64,000 bases of DNA from Mallotus nudiflorus (taxonomy: Eukaryota > Streptophyta > Magnoliopsida > Malpighiales > Euphorbiaceae), in NCBI GenBank assembly GCA_947683625.1, contig CANTUR010000920.1, forward strand, positions 1,054,001 through 1,118,000, written 5' to 3'. A program made the position numbers and the translations under genes. Positions 1 through 14,310 of this stretch are shown piece after piece. The notes below the pieces were generated by a model. That model worked only from the letters and a program-made list of their open reading frames with translations, was not told the DNA's origin and ran no database searches. Each line of letters opens with the position of its first letter. Within the stretch, counting starts at the first letter, position 1.

Positions 1-924
1 TAAGGGGAGCCACATTTGTTAAGGAACTTTTCAGAATCACAAGGTAAAAGCTCAAAAAAAATTTTAAAAGTCATAATGGTCGAATTGGAAAAATTGAAAA
101 ACAGCAAAAATGAAGAAGTTAGAGCTCAAACCGAAGCTTGGACCGAGTTCACCAAAGCTTGAGGAGCTCAAGGACACCAGAATTGCGAAGAATGACGGCC
201 GAAGGTGGAAGAACGATGAAGAGCTTGAGTTTCGGTCAAAAATGGTGGTGGTTAACTTGGCCGACGCCGGGGAAGAAGAGAAGGGCGACAAAGCTTCTGA
301 ACGGTGGCGAGGCACTCTGGCGGTGAGGGGACGGAAGTGATAGGCAGTGGGTGAGGGAGGAGGGCGTCGGGTTGAGGGGAGAAGGAAGAATGGCAAAAAT
401 CGTAAATTAGGTTAGGTATATATATATATATATATATATATAATAATAATAACTTTAAATATTATAATATATTAATATAATTTTCAAAATTAATTATCCA
501 CCACATGTCTAAATATCACCCAATATTATATACATATACACATTTATATATATACATATTAATTAAATAAAAATGTTTAATATATAATATTTACTTAATT
601 AATATAAACCCTAAAATTATTAAATATATGTATACATATGCATGTATATGTATATATTTTAATACGATAATTAAAATAGTGCATGGACTTATGCAATTTA
701 ATAAATCTATTTAAAATAATTAATATTAAATTATTTACGTGTCAATTTCCCTGAAAATACAATTCCCGGGAAAATTTTACGTAAAGTACTTAAAATAATT
801 AAGAATAATTAAAATAATTTAATAATTATCAAACATATAAAAATAATCATAAATATATACAAAAATTATTAACACTGCATATCCCGATGCAGTATAAAAA
901 TATTTAAAAACTCGGGATATTACA
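1..924 (-). repeat. Partial 3' LTR of a Tekay-like Ty3/gypsy element (window-edge truncated)
   Basis: Read on the minus strand this begins TGTAATATCCCGAG at 924, directly after a polypurine tract, and runs off the left edge. It carries the same early-LTR landmarks as the other LTRs here: the inverted pair around ATATCCCG and CGGGATAT, the ACGTAAA-ATTTTCCCG block, a TA-rich run (about 420-440) and the GC-rich block ending at a TTGAGCTC motif (about 110-400). Only about the first 920 of an expected ~3.2 kb are inside the window. The 62-110 codon open frames at 64-396 lie in the GC-rich block and are not treated as genes. Confidence 0.85.
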
Positions 925-3829
925 GTCTTCCCCCCTTACAAGAATTCATCCCCGAATTCCAAAAATAAAATTACAAGATCAAGAAGGGAAGAGATACTGG
1001 TAAGAAGCTCGCATCTCAGCTTCATTCTCCCACGTATGCTCCTCAACTCTGTTGCTACGCCACAGAACCTTGACCATCGAAATCTATTTCGACCACAACT
1101 GTCGAACTTGATAATCAACGATCGCCATAGGCTCTTCCATAAATGTCAAATCTTCATTCACTTCTACACTGTCGGGCTGCAACACGTGTGAAGGGTCTGA
1201 GATATACTTCCTCAGCATTGAGATATGAAACACTGGATGCATTTGTAATACACTCGGAGGCAAAGACAACCGATATGCAACAGTGCCAACTCTTTCCAGA
1301 ATCTCAAACGATCCGATATATCTCGGTGCCAACTTACCCTTCCTACCAAATCTCATCACACCCTTCATCGGAGACACCTTCAAAAAAAATATAGTCTCTA
1401 ACCTAAAACTCCACATCTCTGTGCCTAGGATCCACATAGCTCTTCTGCCTACTAACTGCAGTCTCTAATTTGTGCTTAATCACGACGACTTTCTTTGCAG
1501 CATCCTAAACCATCTTAGGTCCAGTCAAAGCTCTTTCCCTAATCTCATCCCAACTCAGAGGGGATCTACACTTCCTTCCATATAATGCCTCGTACGGTGT
1601 GCCATACCAATACTGCTATGGTAGTTGTTATTATATGCAAACTCTACGAGTGGCAAATGATCATCCCAGCTACCTCCTAAATCCAAGACACACATCCTCA
1701 ACATATCTTTTAGTGTCTGGATTGTCCTCTCAGATTGACCATCTGTCTGAGGATGAAAAGCAGTACTAAAATCTAACCTAGTGCCCATCACTTCCTACAA
1801 AAAAATGAGAGGTAAACACTGAACCTCTATCTGACACAATAGACACAGGTACTCCATGAAGGCACACAATATGCTTCACATATAGCTTCGCCAATCTAGC
1901 TACAGAATAGGTGGCTTTCACAGGCAAGAAATGTGCAAACTTTGTCAACCTGTCTACAATCACCCAGATGGAATCATATCCATCCTTAGAATGAGGTCAA
2001 CCAACCACAAAATCCATAGCTATCCTTTCCCACTTCCACTCGAGAATAGGAAGAGGTTGAAGCTTCCCAAAAGGCTTCTGATGTTCAGCTTTCATTTGCT
2101 AACACGTCAGGCACTTAGCAATATAATCAGCAACATCCTTCTTCAGTCCGTCCCACCAGTATAAATCTCTAATACTGTGGTACATCTTAGTGACACCTGG
2201 ATGTACGCTATAGGCTGTAGAATGTGCTTCCTCTAGGATCTCCTCTCTCAAATCATCCACATCAGGAACACACAATCTACCACCGATCCACAACACACCA
2301 TCATCATCGAGTGTGAAATCAGTGAACTTCCCTGCTCGAACATTCTCTGCAAGCTCTTCTAGAATAGGATCTCGGCTCTGAGCTGCTTTAATCCTATCCC
2401 TCAGTACATATTGCACCTTAAATTGAGTTAGCAGTCCACTTGACCTACTGATCTTCATCATCAGACCTTGATCCACCAACAGATGCAACTCCTGGATCAA
2501 CGGTCTCCTCTCAACACTAATATGGGCAAGACTGCCTGAGGACTTTCTACTTAAGGCATCTGCTACCATATTAGCCTTGCCTGGATGATATCATATCTCG
2601 CAGTCATAATCCTTTAATAATTCCAACCATCTCCTCTACCTCATATTAAGATCTCTCTGCTGGAAAATGTACTTAAGGCTCTTGTGATCCATAAAAATCT
2701 CACAAGTCACCCCATACAGATAATGTCTCCAAATCTTTAGAGCAAAGATCACTACAGCCATTTCAAGGTCATGTGTAGGATAGTTCTGCTCATGCTTCTT
2801 CAACTGCCTCGAAGCATAGGTTATCACCCTACCATTCTGCATCAATACACAACCAAGGCCAACTCTAGAGGCATCACAATAAACTGTGAACTTATCCACA
2901 CTATTAGGCAAAGCTAACACTGGAGCTGTGGTCAACTTCTCCTTCAACAACTGGAAACTATTCTCACAAGCTTCTGACCACTCAAATCTAACATTCTTCT
3001 GAGTCAAGCGAGTCATAGGGGCTGCAATTGTAGAAAAATCCTGCACAAACCGCCTATAATACCCGGCTAAACCCAGAAAATTCTGAATCTCAGTAACAGA
3101 AGTCGGTTTAGGCCACTCAGACACTGCCTCAATCTTCTGTGGATCAACCTGGATACCTTCTTTAGACACCACGTGTCCAAAAAAAGAAACAATCTCCATC
3201 TAGAAATCACACTTCGAGAATTTAGCATAAAGTCAATGATCTCTCAGTGTCTGTAGTACAGTCCTCAAATGATATACATGCTCCTCCATACTCCTTGAGT
3301 ATACCAGTATATCATCGATGAAGACTACTACAAACTAATCCACATATGGTATGAATACCCTGTTCATCAGGTCCATAAAAACTGCTGGTGCATTAGTCAA
3401 ACCAAAAGACATCACCAGAAACTCATAATGGCCATATCGAGTGCGAAATGCCATTTTAGGAACATCAGCTTCACTAATCCACAACTGATGATAACCCGAC
3501 CTCAAATCAATCTTGAAAAAGAACTGTGCACCCTGTAGCTAATCAAATAAGTATCTATCCTCGGGAGAAAAATCTTGTTCTTCACTGTCACCTTGTTCAG
3601 CTCTTTGTAGTCAATGCACAGTCTCAGGATACCATCCTTCTTCTTTACAAACAGGACTGATGCACCCCAAGGAGAAACACTGGGTCTGATAAAACCCTTA
3701 TCCAACAACTCTTGCAACTGCTCCTTCAACTCTTTCAACTCTGCAGGAGTCATTCTGTAGGGTGGCATAGATATAGGAGTAGCACCTGGAACCACATCTA
3801 TATAGAACTCAATCTCTCTGTGAGGTGGT
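925..3829 (-). pseudogene. pol: Decayed Tekay-like pol (RT, RNase H, integrase, chromodomain), 5'-truncated
   Basis: On the minus strand the fragments align in order with the pol of the array elements. The RT N-terminus (3502-3829) includes a VLFVKKKDG motif. RT thumb and RNase H (2636-3199) include an FLGLAGYYRRFVQDFS motif and YCDAS. RNase H end and integrase zinc region are at 2099-2569, the integrase core with VSDRGSVFTS and HPQTDGQSER at 1555-1963, and the C-terminal LTR-proximal part at 936-1437. Many stops and frameshifts separate the pieces, so this is a pseudogene. Homology stops abruptly at about 3829, inside the PPHREIEF segment of the RT lead-in. Gag, protease and the 5' LTR are absent. 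At two positions where the array copies carry stop codons, this older copy still has sense codons (CAG for Gln at about 2789; TGG for Trp at about 2152), which shows the array stops are derived. Confidence 0.85.
928..937 (-). other. Polypurine tract of the minus-strand Tekay-like element
   Basis: Minus-strand AAGGGGGGAA immediately upstream of the LTR start TGTAATATCCC. It sits in the same place as the AGGGGGGGAG tract before each array LTR. It would prime plus-strand DNA synthesis during reverse transcription. Confidence 0.75.
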
Positions 3830-4858
3830 AAAATTATTTTTGGAATTACATGTTAAATGTTTATTGTGCAGATAATAGATTAATTGACATTAATTATTAG
3901 ATTAATTTATTGTGATTAAAGTGTTTTCTCTATGTTGATGGTTAGTTATTTTTTAAAATTTTATTGGATGTAATTTATTAGATTTGCATGTGATATATTT
4001 ATTATGAAAATAAGGGATTCACAATAATTTTTATATTTAATGACATAAATTTTATATAATTGACACTTAAATTTTATTAATTGACACCAATTATTTAGAT
4101 TAATTCACTACAAAAAATATGATCATTTGTGAGTGTTAAATCTCATAGGTAATTAATGCATTTTATCACTTACATTTGTGACAACATTTATAGACATTAT
4201 ATATATATGGCAAAGAATCATTTAATGCTTATAATAAAAAAAAATACCAAAGATGATTTTATTTAAATAATTTTAGAAATATATATATATATACTTTTAT
4301 CAAATAATCTATTTTAAATAAAATAATAATATTATTACTATCATTAATATTAGAAATAATCGGTTGTAAAATTATTTATTAATATAATTTTTAATATTTT
4401 ATTTGTGGTTAATATGTGGATGAGTGACAAATCACACCATGTTTACCTCCTCTTTTATCTTTTATGCAGGCAACGAAACACATATTAACTTGTTACAGTT
4501 CTTGTACATTTTCAGGAAATTTGAGCTTGCACATGCTTGTAGAAAAATAATACATTAATTGGCGACATTTTCAACATTTTTTTTTATTAGTTGTCTAAAT
4601 CTCTTAATAATTAAATCTGAAAAATTTTAAGGTGACTTTAATTTTTATTTATTTTATTTTTACTTTATTTTTATCACCATTAGATGAGAGTTTATTGAAT
4701 CATCCTATTATAATTATTAATAAAGTAAACTTTATTTTGTAAAAAAATAAAATAATCATAAATTACACCATTAAATATATATTATATTTGTCAAATTAAA
4801 TTATAAAGAAAGAGACTACTACTAGATAATTAGTTTATATATTTTTATTTTGATATCC
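3830..4858. other. Anonymous AT-rich interval; one possible CACTA-type terminus at 4106
   Basis: No coding frame of note. Two imperfect copies of a TAATTGACA-type segment ending AGATTAATT occur near 3877 and 4079. CACTACAAAAAA at 4106-4117 resembles the end of a CACTA (En/Spm) transposon, but I found no matching inverted end in the interval. Short TA runs occur at 4201-4208 and 4281-4292. Otherwise I see nothing here. Confidence 0.4.
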
Positions 4859-4863
4859 TTTCC

Positions 4864-7800
4864 TGTAATATTTCGAGTTTTTAAATAATTTTAAATTGTA
4901 TCGGAATATGCAGTGTTAATAATTTTAATATATATTTATGATTATTTAATTAGTCTGTTATTTATTAAGGTCATTTTAATTATTTTTAATTATTTTAAGT
5001 CCTTTACGTAAAATTTTCCCGGAGATTATATTTTTGGGGAAATCAAAACGTAAATAAATAAATATTAATTATTTTATATAGTTTTGTAAATTTGCATGAG
5101 TTCATGCATGATTTTTAAGTGTCGAATAAAAATATATATATATGTATACATGCATTTAAATAAAATTAGGGCTTATTTTAGTTAAATTAAATTATATTAT
5201 ATAGTTTTAATATTAATTAAGTGTGTATATATATTAATAAAATATGTGTGTGGTGCATATTTATTGTGTATATAATATTATATATTAAAATAATGTAAAA
5301 GATAGATAGATAGATATATATATATATAAAGTTTGTGATAATTACAAGTTTGCCATCAACTTCATCTTCCTTCTTCCCGATCATTCCCTCACCTCTCCGG
5401 CCACTGTCATGCCATTTTCTTCCCATCACTGTGCTTTTCAGCGTGCCACCTTCCCTTCCAGCTTGCTCTGCTACCCCAAGCTTCCATTTCCGGTGTTGTT
5501 TGGCTGGATTTTCTTCAAGAACCTGAGAGTGGGTGCCAACGCCGATCAACGTGTTTCCGATCACCATTTTCTGTGCCACCAGCCTCTATCTCTTCCTTGA
5601 GCTCCAGTGAGTCCATTTCCAAGCTTTGTTTCACTTAAATTGGTCTAGATTTCCTTAGGTTTTGAATTTCCATTTTCGGCCAACTAGGGCTCTTGAATTT
5701 TTTGAACTTCAATCTTAATGATTCAAGCTTAATTCCTTTACAAAAGTTGCTTCTTGTAGCTCATCTACATGTGGTAATTTTTTTAGAATTTTTGGGAATT
5801 ATTTTGATTTTTGTGAATTTTTTATTATTTTATTAATATTCTCTAATTTTCTTAAATTAATTAATTAAATTATCAAAATTGTGATTTATGGTGTTTATAG
5901 GTGTTAAAATGAATTTTAGAAATTTATTTTTAATTTTTTTATTTTTATATAATTATTATGAATTTATTTAGTTTATGTGATTTTTAGAAAATTAGGTTAA
6001 TTATGTGTTTTATTGAAATTAATTTGTTAATTGAGTATAAATATTGATATTATTGAATTATATGTTGAGAAATTAATTTTTGAGTAATTATAATATTTTT
6101 AGTGAATTTTTGAATAATTATAGTGAATTTATATATATTAGGGGTATTTTGGTGATTTGACACTAAATTGGCTAAAAATATAATTAAATTGGTTTTAATA
6201 GTTATTTGAGGTATAAAAATAATTTCTACAAATTATTTAGTATTTTTAACTAATTAAAACTATTTTTTGTAAATTATTTTCAAATTATATATAATATACT
6301 ATTTTTGTAAATAAATGAGTTTTTATTGATTTTTGATATGTTTTAGGGTTAATTATATAATTTGGATTTATAAAATGTATTTTGGTTAATATTTATGAAT
6401 TTATCGAGAATTATCGACTTTTAATAATATTTTATTAAAATTAGGGTTTTTATGTATTTATCGGTAAAATAATTATTTTTAGCGTTTGAATTTTTAATTT
6501 GCTATATTTTGAGTATTAAAGGGTATTTTTGGTATTTTTGGCATTTTAAATGAGTTCTGTATTATCTTGTGAATTGTGAACCTCGATCGGTGAAATTATA
6601 GTTTGGGAGTCCGACCGAGGGGTTATGGCTCTATATTTTTAAAGTGTGTTTCTTTGCAGGACCGGCTCTACTCTTTGAGTAGAGAGATGTCCGTTTTATA
6701 GGGGAGTGTCTATCGAATTTTCAGTAGAATTCTCGTAAAATATGATATTCGGTCGAATTCCTATTCTTATTCTGTGTCCAATGTTCTAGATCGAGTCTCT
6801 AGGAATTTTGATAGATTTATTCTAATTTCGTGTTGTCATTTGTTTATTTAGTTGCGCTGAGACCAAGGCCTAATGGACCAGGCCCGTCAGACCCATCTCG
6901 AGGAGCGCAATAATTGTGAGTTGTTATTCTATATACACTTGTATTAGGAATGCATGTTTTTAGAAATGTATGATTTATTTTATAAAATATGCATATAGGG
7001 TTTAATAATTGCTTAAGTTTATTTTTGGTTTATTTTAAATTATATGCATGTTTTATTAATGAATTATTCTTAAAATGTTTTTAAGCATATTTATAGTTTA
7101 TTTTATAATTAAATTGAATTTATTTGACGTATATATACTCGAAAGATACTTGATTTATTTTTGGTATATTTCTAGTATATATATGGTTTATATTGTTATT
7201 TTATTTAAAGTCATGCATCATTTATTTTATGAATGTATGGATTTATTTTTAAATGAAGGATATCAATAGAACGTGCTACCTAGTGGGTAGCACTAGGACC
7301 GAGTACGTACCGGTACGATGATAGAATTTAGGTTATATTACTAACCTATTTGTGGATATTGAATGGATTGATTTTTATGATGTGAGATGTGATTTGAGAG
7401 TGTGATTACTGGAGCTCGGTTGACCAAGTGTCTCGAGGCCAATCACACTGATAGTCAGACTGCTGGAGCTCAGTTGACTTATTGTCTCAGGGCCAGTCTA
7501 CTGTCCAAATGGAACAAGTGAATTTATTTGGAATAAGTCAGCCTGTATGGCTAGAGTGTTGTCTAACACTGTTTGAGGTTGCGATCATCTAGGGTTCTAT
7601 TTGATCCTTCATAATTGGATATTATTTTCAGTATATATATATATAATGATTTTGATACATCTGTGTGATTTTGCCTGTATATATATTTACTATATATATT
7701 ATTGAATGTGTGCATTGTCATTTAGCTATGCATATATATATATTATAACAATTCACTCAGTGAGGTCTGACTCCCCTCTATTGACTATTTTTTCAGGAGA

Positions 7801-8203
7801 GTGTTTGTCTTCAGACCTCAGTATTAGACCTTTACGCTGGATTTCTATTGCCCCGGCTTTGCTATGTAAACTGATCACTTGACTTTATTTTATAATCTAG
7901 ACAGTGCAGTAGTTGTAGTCAGTTGTGAGATTATGTATTATGTTTGTATGAAATATGTATTTTAAAGATTTGAACTGAGATTTGTATTAAAAGATTATTT
8001 ATAAGAGACGGATTTGTATTATTAAATCTATGGGCTGATTATTATTTTATTTTATTTATGAGATTTATTTTCGCTACAAGTTATTTTATTTATGTTATTA
8101 TTATTGCATGTTTTATTTTATTTTAAGGCTTGCTACGGGTTCTGGATTCAAAAGAATTCTCGTTCCCTAGCGCCGGTCATGGCCTCTGTTTTGGATCGTG
8201 ATA
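4864..8203 (+). repeat. Solo LTR F (Tekay-like family), TSD TTTCC
   Basis: Starts TGTAATATTTCGAG and ends GGATCGTGATA (canonical end GTCGTGACA, decayed by C to T). It is flanked by a perfect 5-bp duplication TTTCC (4859-4863 and 8204-8208). Length 3340 bp. No PBS, PPT or internal sequence is attached, so this is a solo LTR left by LTR-LTR recombination. All family landmarks are present: GC-rich block 5340-5605 ending in GTGAGT, acceptor-like TTTCTTTGCAG near 6649-6659 followed by a CTCTACTC/GAGTAGAG hairpin, the CGTACCGGTACG palindrome near 7306, and the twin hairpin near 7397-7501. Confidence 0.93.
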
Positions 8204-8208
8204 TTTCC

Positions 8209-8533
8209 TTTTTGAACTTCACATGCAAAATAATTTGTTTGTATATATTTCTTTTGATAAGTTCAAATTTATTCCTTTTTCATTAAAACTTCATAGTAAA
8301 AAAAAACTATTTTCCTCTATAACAAAAGAACATTACAAAATACATAAAAAAAGAAGTATATTTTACTCAACAGTTCAAATAAATTAAACGAAAAAAATGA
8401 ATTATAATAATATTACAAATAAAATCATAATTATAATAATATTATGATTTGTTTATCATAATTTCAAATAATATTATGACTTGTTTGTTTATTATTCTCC
8501 TATGAAGTAATATTTATAAAATAATTTTAAATT
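8209..8533. other. AT-rich remnant of the pre-insertion host DNA
   Basis: About 325 bp between solo LTR F and the LTR nest. It contains two short direct repeats of an AATAATATTATGA type around 8437-8478 and no supported gene. It is the left flank of nested LTR A; the matching right flank starts at 25749. Confidence 0.5.
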
Positions 8534-10508
8534 ATATCTGTCACGACCTAAATCGAGGGTCATGACTGGCACTAGAGAACGGGAATTCTTTCGAATCCGG
8601 AACCCGTAACAAGCCTTAAAAATAAAAGAATGCAATAATTAAAATAAAATATACACCATATTTAAATCTCAAACCAATATAATAAAAACAATTGTTGTCT
8701 TATCATAAAATAAAAGATATTAATACAATATTCAAAGAAAAGCCTCTGAATTAGAATCACATAATAAAAACTAAATACAACAGACTACTACAGTTTTCTA
8801 TAGTACAATATAAAATTAAGTAGATAATTTACATAAACAAGCCGGGGCTGAAGAAATCTGGCGGATGGGTCTACAGCTGAGGTGTAATATCCCGAGTTTT
8901 TAAATAATTTAAAACTGCATTGGGATATACAGTGTTAATAAATTTTGTATATATTTATGATATTTTTATGAGTTTGATATTTATTAAAACTAATTTTAAT
9001 TATTTTATATTATTTTAAGTACTTTACATAAAAATTTTCCGAAAATGTTATTTTCGGGAAAATTAACATGTAAATAATTTAATATTAATTATTTTAAATA
9101 GTTTTACGCATTTGCATGAGTTCATGCATTATTTTAATTGTTGTATTAAAATATATACATATACATGCATATATATATATACATATATTTAATAATTTTA
9201 GGGTTTATTATTATTATTATTTAATTATGTATATATTATATAGTTTATTATTAATATGTGATATATATATGTATATGTATATGTATATTTTTAGATATTT
9301 ATTATTTGTGGTGTACAATTATTTTGAATATAATAATATATATATTATTATAATTAAAGTTAAAGATATTAAAGTTAAAGTTTATCAAATTTACAAATCT
9401 TGCCATTGACCCCTCTTGCTCTCAACCCAACATCCTACCACCATCACCTCCATTTGTCAGCCTTCTCCTTGCCGTCAGTGTGCCTCCCAACGTGCCACCA
9501 TCATCCACAGCCATGCGCGCCGCCAGCAGCACCCATTTCCAACGTGTTTTGGCCGGATTTTTCAAGAATTGGTGAAACTTGACCAAGCTCCGATCGACGT
9601 GATTCTGGCCACCAAACTCGACGCCACCGGTCTCTATCTTCTCCTTGAGCTCCGGTGAGTGTGATTCCAAGCTTTGTTTCACTTAAAATGGTCTAGATTT
9701 TCCTAGGTTTTAATTTTTTTTTTAGCTTCAATTTGATTGATTCATGAAAACTCCCTTCACAAACTTTGATCCTTGTAGCCTAATCTACATGTGGTAATTT
9801 TTTTAGAATTTTTGGAATTTATTTTGATTTTTGGGTATTTTTTATTATTTTATTAATATTTCCTAATTTTCGAAAATAAATTAATTAAATTATGAAATTG
9901 TGTTTTATGGTAATTATAGGTGTTAAAATGAATTTTAGAAATTTAATTGTAATTTTTTTGAATTTTATATATTTATTTGGAATTTATTAAGTTTATGTAA
10001 TTTTGAAAAATTAGGTTAATTATGTGTTTAATTGAAACTAATTGGTTAATTGAGTAAATTTATTGATATTATTGAATTATATGTTGAGAAAATTAATTTT
10101 GAGTAATTATATTATTTTTGGTGAATTTTTTATTAATTTTAGTGAATTTATATATATAGGGGTATTTTGTAATTTGATACTAAATTGGTTAAAAATGTAA
10201 TTAAATTGATTTTACTAGTTATTTACAGTATAAAAATGATTTTTACAAATTATTTAGTATTTTTAACTAATTAAAACTATTTTTCGTAAATTATTTTTAA
10301 ATTATATATATAATATACAATTTTTCTAAATAAATGAGTTTTTATCGGTTTTTAACATGTTTTAGGGTTAATTATGTAATTTGAATTTATAAAATGTATT
10401 TTTATTATAAAAGGGCATTTTTGATATTTTTCTAATTATTCTATGAATTGTGGACCTCGGTCGGTGAATTGTAGTTTGGAGTCCGACTGAGGGATTGTGG
10501 TTGTGTTT

Positions 10509-13500
10509 TGTAATATCCCGTGTTTTTAAGTATTTTAATACTGCATTGGGATATGCAATGTTAATAATTTTGTATATAATTATGATATTTTTATGAGTTA
10601 ATATGTATTTAAAACTTATTTTAATTATTGTATATTATTTTAAATGCTTTACGTAAAATTTTCTCGAGAATTCTATTTTAGGAGAAATTTTCACGTAAAT
10701 AATTTACTATCAATTATTTTAAGTAAATTCACGGATTTGCATGAGCTCATATATATTTTTAAAAGTACTAAATAAATTATATATGTGTATTTATTTAATT
10801 AGGGTTTAATTAATTATCCTAATATTTTATTATTTATTTTTAGTTTTTAATATTATTTAATTATTTTTTCGTGTATAAATTATTAAAAATATTAAATTAT
10901 ATGTGTGTGGTGTATATTTAATGTGTGTGATTTTATATTATTTTAATATATAGTGTAAAGTATATATATATACATATACATTTAATATTAAAACAAAATT
11001 ATAAAGTTTGAGTTATTTACCATTGTGCCACCTGAAGCTCCCAAACTCCCGATCACATCCCTCACGCGAATCCGGCCACTGTCATCCCGTTTCCTCACCA
11101 TTGGTGTGCCTCCCGGCATGCCACCTCCTTCCTCCAGCCGTTCCGCCACCTGCAGAGCCCATTTCTGGAGTCGAGAAGCTTATTTTGGCCGGAGAAGCCG
11201 AATTCTTTCTCACCGTCGTTCACGACGTTTTCGGCCACCATTTTCAACACCGCCAGTCTCTTTATTCTCCTTGAGCTCCGGTTAGTGTGATTCCAAGTTT
11301 TGTTTCACTTAAAATGGTCTTAATTTGCTTAGGTTTCGATTTTGGTAATTCGGCCATTTTAGGGTTCTTGATTTTTTTGAACTTTAAATTGATTGATTCA
11401 TGAAAATTTCCTTCACAAATGTTGTTCCCTTTAGCTTAATATTCATTTTTGAATTTTTGTAGAATTTTTGGAGATTATTTTGATTTTTGGGTATTTTTGA
11501 ATATTTTAATATTATTTTCTAATTTTCTAAAATTAATTAATTAAATTATAAAATCGTGTTTTATGATAAATATAGGTGATGAAATGAATTATAGAAATTT
11601 ATTTGGAATTTTTATGAATTTCTATGTATTTATTTTGAATTTATTTAAGTTTATGTAATTTTGGAAAATTAGGTTAATTGTGTTTTTAATTGAAATTAAT
11701 TAGTTAATTGAGTTTAATTATTGATATTATTGATAAATATGTGTATAAAATTAATTTTGGATAATTATACTATTTTTGGTGAATTTTTGAATGAATTTTA
11801 GTATATTTATATATATAAGGGCATTTTGGTAATTTTACCCTAAATTGACTAAAAATGTAATTAAATTGGTTTTAATAGTTATTTAAGGTATGAAAATGAT
11901 TTCTACAAATTATTTAGTATTTTTAATTAATTCAAACTATTTTTCGTGAATTATTTTCAATTATATATATAATATACGATTTTTCTAATAAAATGAGTTT
12001 TTATCGGTTTTTACTGTGTTTAGGGGTTAATTACGTAATTTCTACTTATAAAATGTATTTCTATAATATAAGGGCATTTTTGGTATTTTCATAATTGTTC
12101 TGTTATTGTGAACCCCGGTCGGTAGACTATAGTTTGGAGTCCGACCGAGGGATTGTGGATGTGTTTCTGTGTTTATTTTTTGAAGTGTGTTTCTTTGCAG
12201 GGCCGGCTCTACTATTTGAGTAGAGAGATGTTCGTTTTACAGGGGAGGTTCTGTCGAATTTTTGATAGAATTCTCGTAAAACGTGATGTCCGGTCAAACC
12301 CTAATTCTGATTCTGTGTCTAATATTCTAGATCGAGTTTCTAGGATTTTCTGTTAGGTTTATTCTGATGTCTGTTATTATTGTTTATTTAGTTACGCCGA
12401 GACCGAGGCCTAGTGGACCAGGCTCGTCGGACCTATCTCGAGGAGCGCACTAAGTGTGAGTTACTATTCTATATATATATGCTTTAGGGTGCATGATTTA
12501 GAAATGTATGTTTTATTTTGATTAAATATGCATAAATGGTTTAATTATTACTTAATTTTATTTTTAGTTTATTTTTGGTTTATTTTCTGTATATTTTAAA
12601 CTATATGCATGTCTTATTAATGAATTATGCTTAAAATGTTTTTGAATATATTTCTAGCTTATTTTGTAATTATATTGGATTTATTTGATGTATATATACT
12701 CGAAATATACCTGGTTTATTTTTGATATATTTCTAGTATATATATGGTTTATGCTGCTACTTATTTCAAATTCATGCATCATTTATTTGTGAATGTATGT
12801 TTTATATTTAATAAATGAAGGATATCGACAGAACGTGCTACCTAGTGGGCAGCACTATGACCGAGTACGTACCGGTACGCTTATAGCATTTAGGCTATAT
12901 TACTAACCATTTATGGATATGGATTGGATATGATTATTTGATGTGTGAGATATAGGTTTGGGAGTGTGATTGCTGGAGCTCGGTTGACCAAGTGTCTCGG
13001 GGCCAATCACACTGACAATTAGACTGCTGGAGCTCGGTTGACTTAGTGTCTCGGGGCCAGTCTACTGTCCAAATGGATCAAGTGAACATATTTGGAATAA
13101 GTGAGCCTGTATGGCTAGAGTGTTGTCTAACACTGTTTTGAGGTTATGATATTCTAGGGTTCTATATGATCCTTCATGAACTATGAATTTTCAATAAAAA
13201 TATATAAAATGATTTTATTGCATTTGTGTGTATTTTCTTGTATATATACTTATTATATATATATACTGTTGACTGTGTGCATCGACATTTAGTATGCATG
13301 TATATATATTATAGTAATTCACTCAGTGAGGTCTGACTCCCCTCCGTTGACTATTTTTCAGGAGAGTCATCTTCTTCAGACCTTAGTAGCAGGCCTGTAC
13401 GCCGGATTTCTTCCACCCCGGCTTATTTATATAAACTGCTTATCTGAGTCTTGAGTTTTATTTTTATAATCTAGACATTGTAGTAGTTGTAAATAAATTG

Positions 13501-13775
13501 AGGGTTTTATGTATTATATTTGTGCGAGTTATGTATTTTAAGAATTTGAACTGAAACTTATATCAAAGGATTTATATATACGAGATGAGGATTTGATATA
13601 AATTCATTTGGTGTAAATGTTATTTTTGATATTTATGATTTTATTTCCACTGCATTAAGTGTTGTTATTATTATTATTGCATGTTTTAGTTTATTTTAAG
13701 CTTGCTACGGGTTCCGGATTCGAAAGAATTCCCGTTCCCTAGCGCCGGTCATGGCCCCTGTTTTGGGACGTGACA
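10509..13775 (+). repeat. Nested solo LTR C inside B; TSD TGTTT
   Basis: Uninterrupted 3267-bp LTR from TGTAATATCCCGTG to GGGACGTGACA, flanked by TGTTT (10504-10508 and 13776-13780). The host LTR B continues seamlessly after 13780. Family landmarks are well preserved: GC-rich block 11020-11278, acceptor-like TTTCTTTGCAG near 12190-12200, CGTACCGGTACG near 12868, and the twin hairpin near 12963-13065. Confidence 0.95.
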
Positions 13776-14160
13776 TGTTTTGTGTTTGTTTCGAAGTGTG
13801 TTTTCTTTGCAAGACCAACTCTACTCTTTGAGTAGAGAGATGTCCGTTTTACAGAGGAGGTTCTGCCAGATTTTTAATAGAATTCTCGTAAAACGTGATG
13901 TCCGGTCAAATTCTGATTCTAACTCTGAGTCTAGTATTCTAGATTAAGTTTTTAGGAATTTCCGTTAGATTTATTCTAATGTCGTGTTGTAATTTGTTTG
14001 TTTAGTTGCGCCGAGACCAAGGCCTAGTGGACCAGGCCCGTTGGACCCATCTCGAGGAGCGCAATAAACAGTGAGTTGTTATTTTATATATATATGTTTT
14101 AGGGTGCATGTTTTAGAAATGTATGGTTTATTTCAATAAAATATGCATAAATGATTTAAT

Positions 14161-14310
14161 TAGTACTTAGGTTTATTTTTGGTATATTTTGATATATTTT
14201 GAATTATATGCATGTTTTATTAAACATTTATACTTTAGTACTTGGGTTTATTTTTGGTATATTTTGATATATTTTGTATTATATGCATGTTTTATTAAAC
14301 ATTTATACTT
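14161..14310 (+). repeat. 75-bp tandem duplication inside LTR B
   Basis: Two adjacent copies of a segment starting TAGTACTT and ending CATTTATACTT, period 75 bp, with about three mismatches. It is local to LTR B. Confidence 0.8.

Noticed and set aside
5217..5600. 120-codon minus and 63-codon plus frames in solo LTR F as a small gene
   Set aside because: They lie in the GC-rich LTR block, with a tail translated from TA repeats; no conserved protein across LTR copies.
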